DNA from: JOPF133 sp052144935
GTDB taxonomy: Bacteria > Acidobacteriota > Terriglobia > Bryobacterales > Bryobacteraceae
NCBI GenBank assembly: GCA_052144935.1
Contig: JBKQPR010000086.1
Span: forward strand, 1 to 43,085
DNA: 43,085 nucleotides
Direction: 5' to 3'
Both the position numbers and the translations under genes were made by a program. The notes under the pieces were generated by a model, which had not been told where the DNA came from, did no database searches, and saw nothing but the letters and a program-made list of their open reading frames with translations. Each line of letters begins with the position of its first letter. Within the stretch, counting starts at the first letter, position 1. Below, piece after piece: positions 1-10,953 of the stretch.

Positions 1-71
1 CCCTGACGGTCGCGGCTCTGACGCGCGTGCCCGCGTGATTCCAGTAAGTTACAGAGCCGCGACCGTCAGGG
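1..71. repeat. Palindromic intergenic repeat, left copy
   Basis: A perfect 20-bp inverted repeat (arms 1-20 and 52-71) encloses a 31-base loop. The arm reads ccctgacggtcgcggctctg. The same arm recurs at the right edge of the window (43034 onward), so this is a dispersed REP-like element and not a terminator specific to one gene. It has no T tract. It lies about 100 bases upstream of the PIN toxin gene. Confidence 0.85.
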
Positions 72-175
72 AGCGGTCCGGGGTACCGGTTTTTCCCGAA
101 TTCGTTTAAGCACCCGTACCCGCCCCGCCTGCCATGGACGGCTATTGCAAGTGATATCGCGTTGCGAGGACCGAT

Positions 176-613
176 GTGCGGGTGGTTCTCGACACGGACG
201 TGGTCGTCGCCGCGATCGGCAGCGATCGTGGCGCCTCCAGGCAACTTCTCCTCGGTGCTCTGGACGGTGCGATCGACGTGCTCGCTTCGGTACCACTGAC
301 GATCGAGTACGAAGCGGTGCTGACGCGGCCGGAACAACTGGAGGCGATTGGTCTCGGCTCGATGCAGGCGAATGAAATCCTGGATGCTCTGGCGAAGGCC
401 GTTATTCCCGTACGCCTCGGGTTCTTTTGGCGCCCGATGCTGAAAGACCCCGCCGACGAGATGGTGCTGGAGACGGCGGTCAACGGCAGGGCCGATCGGC
501 TGGTCACCTTCAATATCCGCCACCTCGCGCCGACGGCTCGCGATTTCGGCGTCCGCGTGGTCCCGCCGCGCGAAGCATGGAAGCAGGTAAAACGACGGGA
601 TGAGAAGAAATAA
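176..613 (+). CDS. PIN-domain toxin (putative VapC-like endoribonuclease)
   Basis: This 145-residue protein starts with GTG at 176. An N-terminal beta strand carries the first PIN acidic residue (VVLDTDVVVAAI, Asp6), and later acidic positions occur around TIEYEAV, ADEMVLETAV and DRLVTFN, as in the COG1569/TIGR00305 PIN-family toxins. PIN toxins are Mg-dependent RNases that usually cleave tRNA or rRNA; the target here is unknown. The 3' end overlaps the following ribbon-helix-helix gene by 14 bases, the tight arrangement expected of a type II toxin-antitoxin pair, here with the toxin first. The family call is confident; activity is inferred. Confidence 0.82.
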   Translation: MRVVLDTDVVVAAIGSDRGASRQLLLGALDGAIDVLASVPLTIEYEAVLTRPEQLEAIGLGSMQANEILDALAKAVIPVRLGFFWRPMLKDPADEMVLETAVNGRADRLVTFNIRHLAPTARDFGVRVVPPREAWKQVKRRDEKK

Positions 614-863
614 CGTAGCATTGCGGCTGCAGACTTCGCTGCTCGACGAGGCACGCCGGGTCTCGGAGGCGGAAGGCGTCGCGCTCAATCAGTTCATTAA
701 TGTCGCGGTTGCCGAAAAGCTCTCCGCCCTCAGGACGGAGGACTACTTTCGTGAGCGCGCCTTTCGTGAGCGCGCCGAACGAAGCAACGTCGCCAAGGCG
801 AAACGGATACTGAAACGCGCTGGTCGAGACAAACCTCCTGTGCAAGGGGATGAGTTGGAGTAA
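600..863 (+). CDS. Ribbon-helix-helix type antitoxin
   Basis: This 87-residue protein starts with ATG at 600, inside the 3' end of the PIN gene. Residues 5-40 (VALRLQTSLLDEARRVSEAEGVALNQFINVAV) fit a short beta strand plus two helices of a CopG/HicB-like RHH DNA-binding fold. The basic C-terminal part probably wraps the toxin. It contains a small tandem duplication, FRERAFRERA (codons from GTGAGCGCGCCTTTC repeats near 751-777). By family logic it should neutralise the PIN toxin and autoregulate the operon. No operator could be assigned. Confidence 0.78.
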   Translation: MRRNNVALRLQTSLLDEARRVSEAEGVALNQFINVAVAEKLSALRTEDYFRERAFRERAERSNVAKAKRILKRAGRDKPPVQGDELE

Positions 864-900
864 TCTGGCGAGGCTCTGCCTCCGGGCGGCAGGAACATAC

Positions 901-999
901 TCACCGCGGAGACGCGGAGGGCCCGGAGGAAGCGCGGAGAGCACAATTCCCTTTTGCCTTTCTCCGCGCTTCCTCCGTGCCTCCGCGCCTCCGCGGTGA
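901..999. repeat. Dispersed ~100-bp palindrome, copy 1
   Basis: The arms tcaccgcggagacgcggagg (901-920) and its near complement (980-999) flank a second inner inverted pair (cggaggaagcgcggaga / tctccgcgcttcctccg), so transcripts would fold into a long hairpin. Related copies lie at 26731-26843 and 30845-30966, all intergenic. It belongs to the widespread class of 'ctgcgtcctccgcgtctctgcggtga' repeats seen in many bacterial genomes. Confidence 0.85.
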
Positions 1000-1052
1000 G
1001 GAGAACCTCTCACGGGTTCCGCCGGTTCCCCCCACTTCGCGAGAGGCCCGCT

Positions 1053-1058
1053 ATAATC
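1053..1058 (+). promoter_or_regulatory. Candidate -10 box of recN
   Basis: A perfect TATAAT lies 10 bases upstream of the recN ATG, with no clear -35 hexamer and no Shine-Dalgarno between it and the start. If it is used, transcription would begin about 3-4 bases before ATG and give an almost leaderless mRNA. No LexA-type operator was recognised. Confidence 0.4.
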
Positions 1059-1068
1059 GTGCTCAACC

Positions 1069-2742
1069 ATGCTGCTGGAGCTGGTGGTCGAGAATTACGC
1101 GGTGGTGGAGCGGCTGCGCGTCCACTTCCACGAAGGGCTGAATCTGCTCACCGGCGAGACGGGCAGCGGCAAGTCCATTGTGGTGGATGCGCTGGGGCTG
1201 CTGCTGGGCGCGCGCGCCTCGGCCGAGGCCGTCCGCACGGGGGAGGCGCGCGCCCGCGTGGCGGGCATCTTCGACGTCCGCGAGAACCCGGTGCTCCGGC
1301 AGGCTCTGGAGCCGGCGGGACTGGAAATCGAAGAGGGCGAGCTGCTCATCGAGCGCGAGATTCTGGCGGGCGGCAAGTCGCGCGCTTTTGTGAACAGCCG
1401 CCCGGTTTCGGCGGCCCTGCTGAAGGAGCTGGCGCCGTTCCTGGCCGACATTCACGGACAACACGATCAGCAGCTTCTGTTTTCGGCCGAGGCGCAACGC
1501 GAAATGCTGGACACCTTCGGCGGTCACCGCGAATTGCTGGAAAAGGCCGCGGGGGCCTATCGCGCCTGGCGCGCGGCGGCGGCCGAGCTGGAGGAGCTGG
1601 AGCGCTCCGAGCAGGAAAAGCTGCGCCTCGCGGATCTGTGGTCGTTTCAACGCAAGGAGATCGAAACCGCCAGTCTGAAAGCCGGCGAAGAGATCGCCCT
1701 GGAGAACGAGCGCCGCGTGCTGCAAAACGTGCAGCGGATCGAGGAAGCCGCCACGGCGGCATATGCGGCCATCTACGATGGGCCGCAATCGGCGCTCACC
1801 CAGGCGCGCCTGGCCGCCAAGCGCGTCGAGGAGCTGTGCCGGATCGACAGCTCGCTGGCCGGGCTTCGCGAGCACCTGCAAACGGCCGATCTCAGCTTGC
1901 AGGAGCTGGCCTACGGGCTGCGCGATTATCTTTCGCGCCTGGAGGCCAATCCGGGCCGTTTGGATGAAGTGGAGACGCGCCTCGCGGCCATCGACAAGCT
2001 GAAGCGCAAGTACGGGGCGTCCAGCGCCGAGATTCTGGCCTTTCTCGAGGAAGTGCGCGGCCAGATCGCCGCCGTGGAGCATGCCGGCGAGCGCATGGAA
2101 AGCCTGCGCGCGGAGCAGAAGCGCCTGGCGGCCGAGTTCGAGAAGCTGGCCGGGGAACTCACCGGCCGGCGGCAGGCGGCGGCGCGCAAGCTGGAAAAGA
2201 GCGTCGAGGCCGAGCTGGCGCAGCTTGGCATGGAGCGCACCGTATTTCGCGTGGAGATTCAGCCGGCGGCGTGGTCCGCGGCAGGAACGGACCGCATCGA
2301 TTTCCTGGTGTCGCCCAACCTGGGAGAGACGCCGCGGCCCCTGGAAAAAGTGGCCTCCGGCGGCGAGATTTCACGGCTGGCACTGGCCCTGAAAACGTGT
2401 CTGGCGGCGCCCAGGGGGCTGGCCGCGCCGCGCACGCTGGTCTTCGACGAGGTGGATAGCGGGGTGGGCGGCAGCGCCGCCGAGGGAATCGGCCGCCGGC
2501 TGAAGAAGCTGGCCGCCGCGAGCCAGGTGCTCTGTGTCACGCATCTGCCGCAGATCGCCTCGTTTGCCGACCATCACTACCTGGTGGAGAAGCAGGAATT
2601 GAACGGCCGCACGGCGGCGGCCATCGAGGAATTGGACGCCGGCGCACGCACGCGGGAAATCGGCCGCATGCTTTCCGGCCACACACTGACTCAGGAAGCG
2701 TTGAAGCACGCCGAACAACTGATCCGCATGAGCGCACAGTAG
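1069..2742 (+). CDS. recN: DNA repair protein RecN
   Basis: This 557-residue SMC-like ATPase acts in the early processing of double-strand breaks, where it is thought to hold or align DNA ends for RecA. Visible features are an N-terminal ATPase half with Walker A GETGSGKS at residues 29-36, a helical middle region (about 150-370) forming the short coiled-coil arms, an ABC-type signature around KVASGGEISRLALALK, and Walker B LVFDEVDSGVGG. The length is normal for RecN. The ATG at 1069 starts the canonical MLLELVVENYAVVE N-terminus. It appears monocistronic. Confidence 0.97.
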   Translation: MLLELVVENYAVVERLRVHFHEGLNLLTGETGSGKSIVVDALGLLLGARASAEAVRTGEARARVAGIFDVRENPVLRQALEPAGLEIEEGELLIEREILAGGKSRAFVNSRPVSAALLKELAPFLADIHGQHDQQLLFSAEAQREMLDTFGGHRELLEKAAGAYRAWRAAAAELEELERSEQEKLRLADLWSFQRKEIETASLKAGEEIALENERRVLQNVQRIEEAATAAYAAIYDGPQSALTQARLAAKRVEELCRIDSSLAGLREHLQTADLSLQELAYGLRDYLSRLEANPGRLDEVETRLAAIDKLKRKYGASSAEILAFLEEVRGQIAAVEHAGERMESLRAEQKRLAAEFEKLAGELTGRRQAAARKLEKSVEAELAQLGMERTVFRVEIQPAAWSAAGTDRIDFLVSPNLGETPRPLEKVASGGEISRLALALKTCLAAPRGLAAPRTLVFDEVDSGVGGSAAEGIGRRLKKLAAASQVLCVTHLPQIASFADHHYLVEKQELNGRTAAAIEELDAGARTREIGRMLSGHTLTQEALKHAEQLIRMSAQ

Positions 2743-2786
2743 GGGATCGGTCGGATTCGGAGATCGACCTTCCGAGATTCCGCCGC

Positions 2787-2866
2787 TCAGAACGGCACCG
2801 AATATGTGCGGCGGCACTTACGGCAATGGTAGTAGGGCCGCTATCCAAGCTAGTGCATGTAGCGCC
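2787..2866. repeat. Duplicated flank of the propeller gene, left copy
   Basis: Two segments recur on the far side of the 2974-4941 gene: block A (2790-2832 versus 5169-5211, 39 of 43 identical or nearly so) and block B (2849-2866 versus 5050-5067, 16 of 18). Both keep the same orientation, but the order is A-B here and B-A on the right. On the minus strand block A reads YHCRKCRRTYSVPF followed by a stop. Confidence 0.7.
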
Positions 2867-2973
2867 GAAGGTCATTAAACGAGATGTTGGTAGTGGTCAG
2901 ATACGGGGAACAGTTCGACCGGCCGTTGCTCGAAGAGTCTCTCGAACCACTTTACCGTAATCGTGAGCGCCTC

Positions 2974-4941
2974 TCACTTCACAGCAATATTTGCCAGGGA
3001 CAACGTGGCCGGCCCGATGGTGATCGTGGCATTGAGCAGAACGAACAGCTCGTTCGCAGTCGGCTGCGGTCCGGTGAGTGGAAGCTGGAACTTGATCTCC
3101 GCGAGGCCGATTTGTCCTGGCGCCGGACCGGCATAAACAATGGTTCCGGGGAGCGACACGTAGGGCGAGTTCGGGTTGAACGAGACGCTTACCGGCAGTT
3201 GCAGGCCGTGGGACTGATCGTTCGGCGGTACTTGGCCGTCGGCCAAGGGCGGCGCATAAGGACCGGCCCCGGCCAGATAAACGGTTAATGTCGACCCGTA
3301 CGGCACCGGATCGTAGTTATTGGTGTCGCCCCCCGGCTCCAGCCAGGGAACAATCTCGGCAACGGGGATCGGAAGTGCGGCCGATTGCTGCCCTCCATAC
3401 TGGACGATCACCGGAACGGCGTTGCCGCTGGGTGTCTCGAATGGAATCTGGATAGTTGCCTCGCCCGGGGCTGCCGCAAGGATCGGCGCCGGGATGCCGC
3501 CTACGTCCACGCTCAAGCTGCCCAGCGAGGTTGGATAAATCTGATTCACGCCCGGAGCGACAGCGACGGGCGCGGACGGACCGAATCCGCCGCCGCGCAC
3601 CTGCACCAGTTGGCCGATGCCGAAAGCTTTCGGAGCCGCGCTGGGTTGCGGAGTCACGCTGGTTTGCGGAGCACCACCGCTGATCGCATCCAGCGCGCAA
3701 GCGACATTGGGGTGCTGAGTCAGATTAATCAGAATGGGCACATCGCCGTCGGTGATAGCCGAAACGCTGCCGTCGGAATTGGCCGAGAAGGAAAGGACCT
3801 CGGAGGGCAGATAGCTGAGCATCTGCACTCGGCCTTGCGAATTGAAAACAGCCAGCATGGGTCCGCCGGGATTGGCAAAGCAGGACACTTCCAGCAAAGC
3901 GTTCGGAGTTGTCGAGAGGAGTTCGCCGACGCCTCCCACATAGGTGAGGCCATTCGGTCCGAAGTAGACTGGTTTCAGGTAGGAGATCGCAGTCGCCGGA
4001 GCAACCCAGCGAAATACTTCCGTCATGCCGCCGGCCAGCTCGCTGACGATCCATTGCTGGCTGGTGTTCTCCCCGACGAGCCAAATATCGCCGGCTGGAT
4101 CGGTGTAGGTCTGTGGGACTTCGGAGAAGGCGAAAGAGGCCAGCGACACGATCTGCGGAGATTGTGTATCGCGGTGGAAGGTGTACAAGGCGCTCGCCGT
4201 CGTCACTTGGACCGCGCCGTCTGCCGTCATGCTGGCGACGAATGGGACCGTAAAGCCCCTGGGGGGGACTGGCAGGTACTCCGAGTGCGTGAGGGTCCGC
4301 CAGGCGAGATCGAATGTCAGGAAGACCAGGCCGCCGGGCTGCGTGGCTGACCCGTCAGCGACCCCTGGAAAATCGCCAGCGCCGGCGCTGCCGAGCGCAT
4401 CTACGATCCCCTTCGAAGGCGCGGCGATACCGAGGACTGTGTTGTTGCCCGAGGAGCCGAGAAAGGTGGAATAGACCAGTTCGCCCGCGGGACTGAGGAT
4501 CGACAGGAAGATATCGCCGCCTGGCGGGGGCGTTCCGTAATACGTCTCATTCACCCCTGGAGAACCGGCGTATTTGGTCTGAACAGCATTCGGGGTGGTA
4601 GGGAAATCGCTCGAGTAAGTGGTTCCTAAAAGCACCACGTTGTCTTGGGGGTCGAACACAAACCCGTACGGGAGTTGGTCGCTTGAACCTCCCAGCACGC
4701 GGGTGTAAACGATCTGTCCATCCGGCGCTGTCTTTTGGACTACCACGTCGCGGCAATAGATGGTTGAGCCAACACCAAACATACCTTCAACATAGCCGCA
4801 GCTATTCGTGTCCGTCTGGCTGCTGACGCAGACCACGTTCCCGTGGCGATCCTGCGAGCACTGGACGGGCGCGGATAACGTCTGCGCCGCCGCACAGCCC
4901 GCAATCAAGAACCAAGCTGAGGGCGAAAGCATGGAACTCAC
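2974..4941 (-). CDS. Secreted SBBP-type propeller protein with C-terminal TIGR03437 domain
   Basis: This 655-residue protein starts with a hydrophobic signal-peptide-like segment (MLSPSAWFLIAGCAAAQT, from Met4). Residues ~30-420 hold propeller-like repeats typified by 'PDGQIVYTRVLGG', 'DPQDNVVLLGTTYSSDFPTT' and 'SPAGELVYSTFLG', as in the SBBP/beta-propeller family. The last ~215 residues (from about PQPSAAPKAFGIGQ) match the Solibacter-type TIGR03437 C-terminal domain, with its 'VDVGGIPAPILAAAPGEATIQIPF' style. Function is unknown; an extracellular binding or structural role is inferred. An AAGGA motif lies about 22 bases before ATG, further than usual. It is a single-gene unit convergent with recN. 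Confidence 0.85.
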   Translation of the reverse strand: MSSMLSPSAWFLIAGCAAAQTLSAPVQCSQDRHGNVVCVSSQTDTNSCGYVEGMFGVGSTIYCRDVVVQKTAPDGQIVYTRVLGGSSDQLPYGFVFDPQDNVVLLGTTYSSDFPTTPNAVQTKYAGSPGVNETYYGTPPPGGDIFLSILSPAGELVYSTFLGSSGNNTVLGIAAPSKGIVDALGSAGAGDFPGVADGSATQPGGLVFLTFDLAWRTLTHSEYLPVPPRGFTVPFVASMTADGAVQVTTASALYTFHRDTQSPQIVSLASFAFSEVPQTYTDPAGDIWLVGENTSQQWIVSELAGGMTEVFRWVAPATAISYLKPVYFGPNGLTYVGGVGELLSTTPNALLEVSCFANPGGPMLAVFNSQGRVQMLSYLPSEVLSFSANSDGSVSAITDGDVPILINLTQHPNVACALDAISGGAPQTSVTPQPSAAPKAFGIGQLVQVRGGGFGPSAPVAVAPGVNQIYPTSLGSLSVDVGGIPAPILAAAPGEATIQIPFETPSGNAVPVIVQYGGQQSAALPIPVAEIVPWLEPGGDTNNYDPVPYGSTLTVYLAGAGPYAPPLADGQVPPNDQSHGLQLPVSVSFNPNSPYVSLPGTIVYAGPAPGQIGLAEIKFQLPLTGPQPTANELFVLLNATITIGPATLSLANIAVK

Positions 4942-5425
4942 ATCACACCTGTCCTTCTCTAAGACCCCTGAGAACTAGGTTTACACTACACCCCCGCGTG
5001 GATTCTGCTATTTTTGAGCGCACGTGTCGGTCAGGCGATTTATCTGAAGGCTAGCGCATGTAGCCCCTGAAGCACGTCCGCGGAGGGGAACCAGCCAGGA
5101 CTGGCTGCCTCACCGCAAACTGTCCCTGCCCACCAGGTACGACCGGGGCGCCCCTCGAGTGGTTGTTAGAACGGTACCGCATACGTGCGGCGGCACTTAC
5201 GGCAATGGTAGCGGCCGTGGATCGGCCACGTCCCCTGGCCATGCATCACGGAACACCAGATCCCCGCGAGGTGGGACCATTGTTTTCTTACTGTACGCAT
5301 ATACAACCTTCACTCCCAGTTATTTAGTTGGATGCCGGTGAGCGGACTTCCGTTGCCTGAAACGGTAAGGAAACTTGCGGCGCCCGTTTATCGCCGGGTG
5401 GCCCTGGTTCTGCTAATACAAGAGT
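4942..5425. other. Intergenic region between propeller gene and clpB
   Basis: These 484 bases hold the divergent upstream regions of the propeller gene and clpB plus the right copies of flank blocks B and A. No protein gene could be supported. A TAATAC hexamer at 5414-5419 sits 6 bases before the clpB ATG, but without a recognisable -35 element. No heat-shock operator (CIRCE) was seen. Confidence 0.5.
5050..5211. repeat. Duplicated flank of the propeller gene, right copy
   Basis: Block B lies at 5050-5067 and block A at 5169-5211, both in the same orientation as the left copies but in swapped order. On the minus strand block A reads YHCRKCRRTYAVPF followed by TAA. Against the left copy, two of the three differing codons are synonymous (ACA/ACG, GTG/GTA) and one is Ser/Ala. 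Confidence 0.7.
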
Positions 5426-8059
<2,634 letters not shown>

Positions 8060-8214
8060 AGGGTCGCGGCGTCCGCTGGGCCCGCTGAAGGGGCTAACAC
8101 GTGGAGCGCGGCCAACAGGAACCAGGCTTCGTATTGGGGCGGCCAGCCTCGGGATCAGGGTCGGCAGCGCACTGACTTCGCCGCCCTCCACACAGCCGAT
8201 CTTCGCCGGCCTCG

Positions 8215-9429
8215 TTACTCGGCTCCATCGAACAGAGGAAGCCGGGCGCGTTCCCCGAACAGAGCGGCATCCGGTTCCAACTGGCTCAGCCGCAGTAACT
8301 GACCCGGAGTGTACAGGCCCTTCTTGACTGCCTCCAGGCTCGCGGGCCCGACTGGCGCAATCACGGTGGCGCCTTTGTCCGACTGCACCGCCAACAAAGC
8401 CTCGCTCCCCAGGCTGATGTTATCGATCAAGTCGGGGCTATGAGTGGTCACCACGACCTGGGTGGAGGCGCCGGCCTCGCGCAGCGCGTCCAACAGAAGA
8501 CCGGCGGCGCCAGGGTGAAGCGCCACCTCCGGCTCTTCGATGCCGATCAAATGCACATCGGGGTGGGAGGAGTTTCGGGACTGGAAGAGAGCTACCAGAA
8601 TGCCGAGGAAGCGGACCGTGCCATCCGACATGTTGGCCGCCAGAAATCGCCACGGCTCGTTTGCCCCGGCCACCTCTTGACGAAACTCGACCGTTTCTTT
8701 CGGTCCGATGATCTTCACATCCGCTCCGCTGACCCCGGGCGCCACGCGGGCCAGATAATCTTCAATCCGCTCCTTTGTGTCTGGGGCGTTTTCCGCCAAC
8801 TGGCGCAACACGCTGGACAGGTTGCTTCCATCGCGAGCCAGGAGTTCTCCGGAATCGGGCGTCTGCAAATCGCGGATGCGGTCGGGGTTCAGGTTATAAA
8901 AGCCCATTCGCGACAGGGCGTCGTAAACCGGCCGGAACGCGGCAATGCCCGAGGCGTTGACGAGGTAGAGCCGATCCTTGGCCGCGGCGGGAAACACGAC
9001 GCTGCTGTCCCCGCCCAGGCTCTTCTGTTTCACCTCGCCCGCTTCCACCAGGAAACGGCCGGTTTGCGCGCCGTGGATGATGCACTCTTCGGCTTGCACC
9101 TCATAACTGACTTTGGGGCGGGCGGCGATGCGGAAGGCATAGTGGCCGCTCAGCTCGGGCAACTGGAACTCGAGCCGGATGCCAAAGTGGGTGGGGTGGC
9201 CCGAACTGCGCCGGCGGACCTCATGGATGCCGCCGCGATCCCGCAACGCGCGATCGAGCGAGGTTCGCAGGGAATCGCAGGTGAAGCGCAGCGCATCGAG
9301 GAAGTTGCTCTTCCCGGAGCCATTGGGACCCACCAGAAACGTAAGAGGCTGGAAATCGACGGCACAGGCTGCGATGCTCTTGTAATTCTTCAAGACGGCG
9401 CGTTTCAGGAATGGCTGTGCGGTAGTCAT
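8215..9429 (-). CDS. Lone AAA family ATPase (SMC/RecF-like, COG4637-type)
   Basis: The preferred start is the ATG at 9429 (404 residues). An upstream in-frame ATG at 9474 would add 15 residues of low-complexity sequence. The N-terminus LKRAVLKNYKSIAACAVDF leads into Walker A GPNGSGKS (residues 34-41), typical of AAA_15/AAA_21 ATPases. Near the C-terminus are a signature-like region (AANMSDGTVRFLGILVAL), Walker B/D-loop IGIEEPEVALHPG and VVVTTHSPDLID. Such ATPases resemble RecF and OLD proteins, but no TOPRIM nuclease domain or partner gene is visible, so the role (repair, defence or other) is open. It is convergent with clpB and bracketed by clpB 3'-end copies. Confidence 0.85.
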   Translation of the reverse strand: MTTAQPFLKRAVLKNYKSIAACAVDFQPLTFLVGPNGSGKSNFLDALRFTCDSLRTSLDRALRDRGGIHEVRRRSSGHPTHFGIRLEFQLPELSGHYAFRIAARPKVSYEVQAEECIIHGAQTGRFLVEAGEVKQKSLGGDSSVVFPAAAKDRLYLVNASGIAAFRPVYDALSRMGFYNLNPDRIRDLQTPDSGELLARDGSNLSSVLRQLAENAPDTKERIEDYLARVAPGVSGADVKIIGPKETVEFRQEVAGANEPWRFLAANMSDGTVRFLGILVALFQSRNSSHPDVHLIGIEEPEVALHPGAAGLLLDALREAGASTQVVVTTHSPDLIDNISLGSEALLAVQSDKGATVIAPVGPASLEAVKKGLYTPGQLLRLSQLEPDAALFGERARLPLFDGAE

Positions 9430-9474
9430 CGCCGATCGGGGAGCGGATGGTCGCACCCTCATTATAAGTGCCAT

Positions 9475-9787
9475 CAGCCGCTCGAAGCCTCACCGCCAGC
9501 GATCAGTGCTTATCGCGATGATGGTCTGATTTCCGGCCCTTGACCCGGCACTCTATATGCTGTCATATATATATGTGCTATGAAAGCAGGACGCCAAGGA
9601 TGCTGCTGAAAGGCGAGATACGCGACGGCCGGACGGTGGTGGTGGATGCGGAGCGGGAGACGGGGGATCTGACGTTCCGGCCGCAGGCGGTGGGAGCGGC
9701 GCAAGCCAGGTAGAGGTCGCGGCGCTGATTCCACGCCGTCGATTGTCGAATAAGGCGAATCGCCCCGGCGGCGTGCCGGTCTTACAA
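9475..9787. other. Gap holding the clpB 3'-end copy
   Basis: Apart from the clpB-tail duplication (9600-9722), this stretch holds an AT-rich patch (catatatatatatg, around 9565-9578) and no other gene-like reading frame. It contains the upstream region of the AAA ATPase and the downstream region of the 9788-10417 gene. Confidence 0.5.
9600..9722 (+). pseudogene. Diverged duplicate of the clpB 3' end
   Basis: Codons 9600-9713 read MLLKGEIRDGRTVVVDAERE then TGDLTFRPQAVGAAQAR and a TAG stop. This matches the last 37 residues of the intact clpB upstream (LLKGEIRDGQTVVVDAKREA...). Similarity continues a few bases past the stop (aggtcgcggcg versus agggtcgcggcg). Several differences are synonymous, so the copy diverged while still part of a coding gene, or was acquired from a relative. 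It has no upstream ClpB sequence and cannot be functional as a chaperone. Confidence 0.8.
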
Positions 9788-10417
9788 CTACAGGTCGCGG
9801 GGAGCGATCTCCTCCAGGCGGCGGGCGATGCGGTCCCATTCCCGGATGGCCGTGTAGGCGGTGTTCTTGAGATAGGAGGCGAGGCTTACGGGCAAGTTGG
9901 GGCGCAGGTGTTGTTTGACGTCTTGCAGCAGCGCGTGGAGACGGAGTTCCAGGTCCGGGATGGGGGGACTGGCCTTGGGGCCGGCGCGCTTGGCACGGCA
10001 GACGCGGATGAAGCCGCGGATGATGGAGGCGTTTTCGGGAATGATGGCAATCTGGCGGCCATCGATCTCGATGCAGTTGTCTACGACGAGGCCGGCGATC
10101 TCGCGATAATTTTCGGGGGAGATACGGGCCAAGCCGGACAGGCGGAAGTAGGCCTCTCCGAATTCCTCGTACTGGCCGATGATGCGATCGGCTTGGACGC
10201 GGCTGATGCCGGCGTGGAGCTGGCAGAAGTCCTCCCAGGACAGGCCGAATTTCTCGTAGGAGCAGGACTCTTTCATCTGCTTCAGGGATAACGCCTGAGC
10301 GGCGGAGCATTTCTTGGCGATGACCGCGAAGGCCTGCTGGCGGCCGACCCAGGCTCCGATGTCGATCCAATCAGGGGGTGCTTCGGTAGTTTCAGTCTCT
10401 TCCATAAACGAACCCAT
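9788..10417 (-). CDS. Conserved-looking hypothetical protein
   Basis: This soluble 209-residue protein is not recognised as any named family. It opens MGSFMEETETTEAPPDWIDIGAWVGRQQ and is largely helical, with a motif-like run LSWEDFCQLHAGISRVQADRIIGQYEEFG that reads like a DNA-binding or regulatory helical segment. Met5 (10405) is an alternative start. The composition and codon pattern are those of a real gene. No signal peptide or membrane segment is present. A strongly structured inverted-repeat element begins 23 bases upstream of its ATG and may lie in its 5' leader. Confidence 0.65.
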   Translation of the reverse strand: MGSFMEETETTEAPPDWIDIGAWVGRQQAFAVIAKKCSAAQALSLKQMKESCSYEKFGLSWEDFCQLHAGISRVQADRIIGQYEEFGEAYFRLSGLARISPENYREIAGLVVDNCIEIDGRQIAIIPENASIIRGFIRVCRAKRAGPKASPPIPDLELRLHALLQDVKQHLRPNLPVSLASYLKNTAYTAIREWDRIARRLEEIAPRDL

Positions 10418-10440
10418 TCCGTAACTATTGTTCGGAAATC

Positions 10441-10546
10441 TCGGGAGGATTTGTTGAAAAACAAAGAGTTAACCGAGGGTGAACCGTACATCATGTACGG
10501 TATCCGCTTTCCTCGGGGCAAATTCGCTCTCGCGAAGCCCTCCCGA
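10441..10546. other. Nested inverted-repeat structure (possible structured RNA or MITE-like element)
   Basis: A closing stem pairs tcgggagg (10441-10448) with cctcccga (10539-10546). Inside it are three hairpins: ttgtt-gaaa-aacaa (10451-10464); ccgagg/cctcgg (10473-10478 with 10511-10516) enclosing accgtaca-tca-tgtacggt (10483-10501); and ttcgc-tctc-gcgaa (10523-10536). The result is a four-way, cloverleaf-like fold on either strand. On the minus strand the last loop is GAGA, a GNRA tetraloop; on the plus strand the first loop is GAAA. It sits in the 5' leader position of the 9788-10417 gene. Confidence 0.6.
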
Positions 10547-10953
10547 AGCCACATTGTATCCGGCGGGCAGGCGGAGGGCGGCGGGGGGAAAGGCGGTGCC
10601 GGATGCTAAGTGGTTAGAGTGGCTGGGGTTGGAGTGGATAAGAATTTTTGGCGAACTTTGTGAACGGGCTGGGGCGAGAGAGATCCGTTGGCTGAGGTGG
10701 CCGCTTTGCGAGGGCGGGTCGGGGCCTTGCGGGAACGCCAGGAGGCCGCGGCCTGGCGGCTTGGAGGGCCGGGTGCGAATCGTGGCATCCGGGGAGCGGA
10801 GGCCGAATCGGCGGAGCCAGCGTGTTTGTGGTTCCCGATCCGGGGATGAGCAGATCGCGTTGGCGCTGGGATGATTTGGGCGTTACGACCCCGGGAACCC
10901 CGGGACGCAGTCAAGCCCGTCGATGACTATACAGTGGTACGATTGGATACCGC
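10547..10953. other. Intergenic region upstream of first kinase
   Basis: This is about 400 GC-rich bases. One frame (roughly 10664-10849) translates to a coding-like helical stretch (DPLAEVAALRGRVGALRERQ) but has no ATG and stops early, so it may be gene debris. A TATACA hexamer at 10928-10933 lies 20 bases before the kinase ATG without a matching -35. Nothing else is supported. Confidence 0.4.

Noticed and set aside
954..2082. Long reading frames overlapping recN on both strands
   Set aside because: They run antisense or out of frame to an intact recN, have biased Arg/Gly/Ala composition and no domain resemblance.
9565..9578. AT-rich catatatatatatg run as an origin or attachment site
   Set aside because: No DnaA boxes, iterons or integrase nearby; only a short dinucleotide run.
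10483..10501. Group II intron domain V
   Set aside because: The accgtaca/tgtacggt hairpin recalls the ccgta/tacgg stem, but the bulge and tetraloop pattern are absent and there is no reverse transcriptase.
10664..10849. Possible small gene upstream of the first kinase
   Set aside because: Coding-like helical sequence, but no ATG, no ribosome site and an early stop; treated as possible debris.
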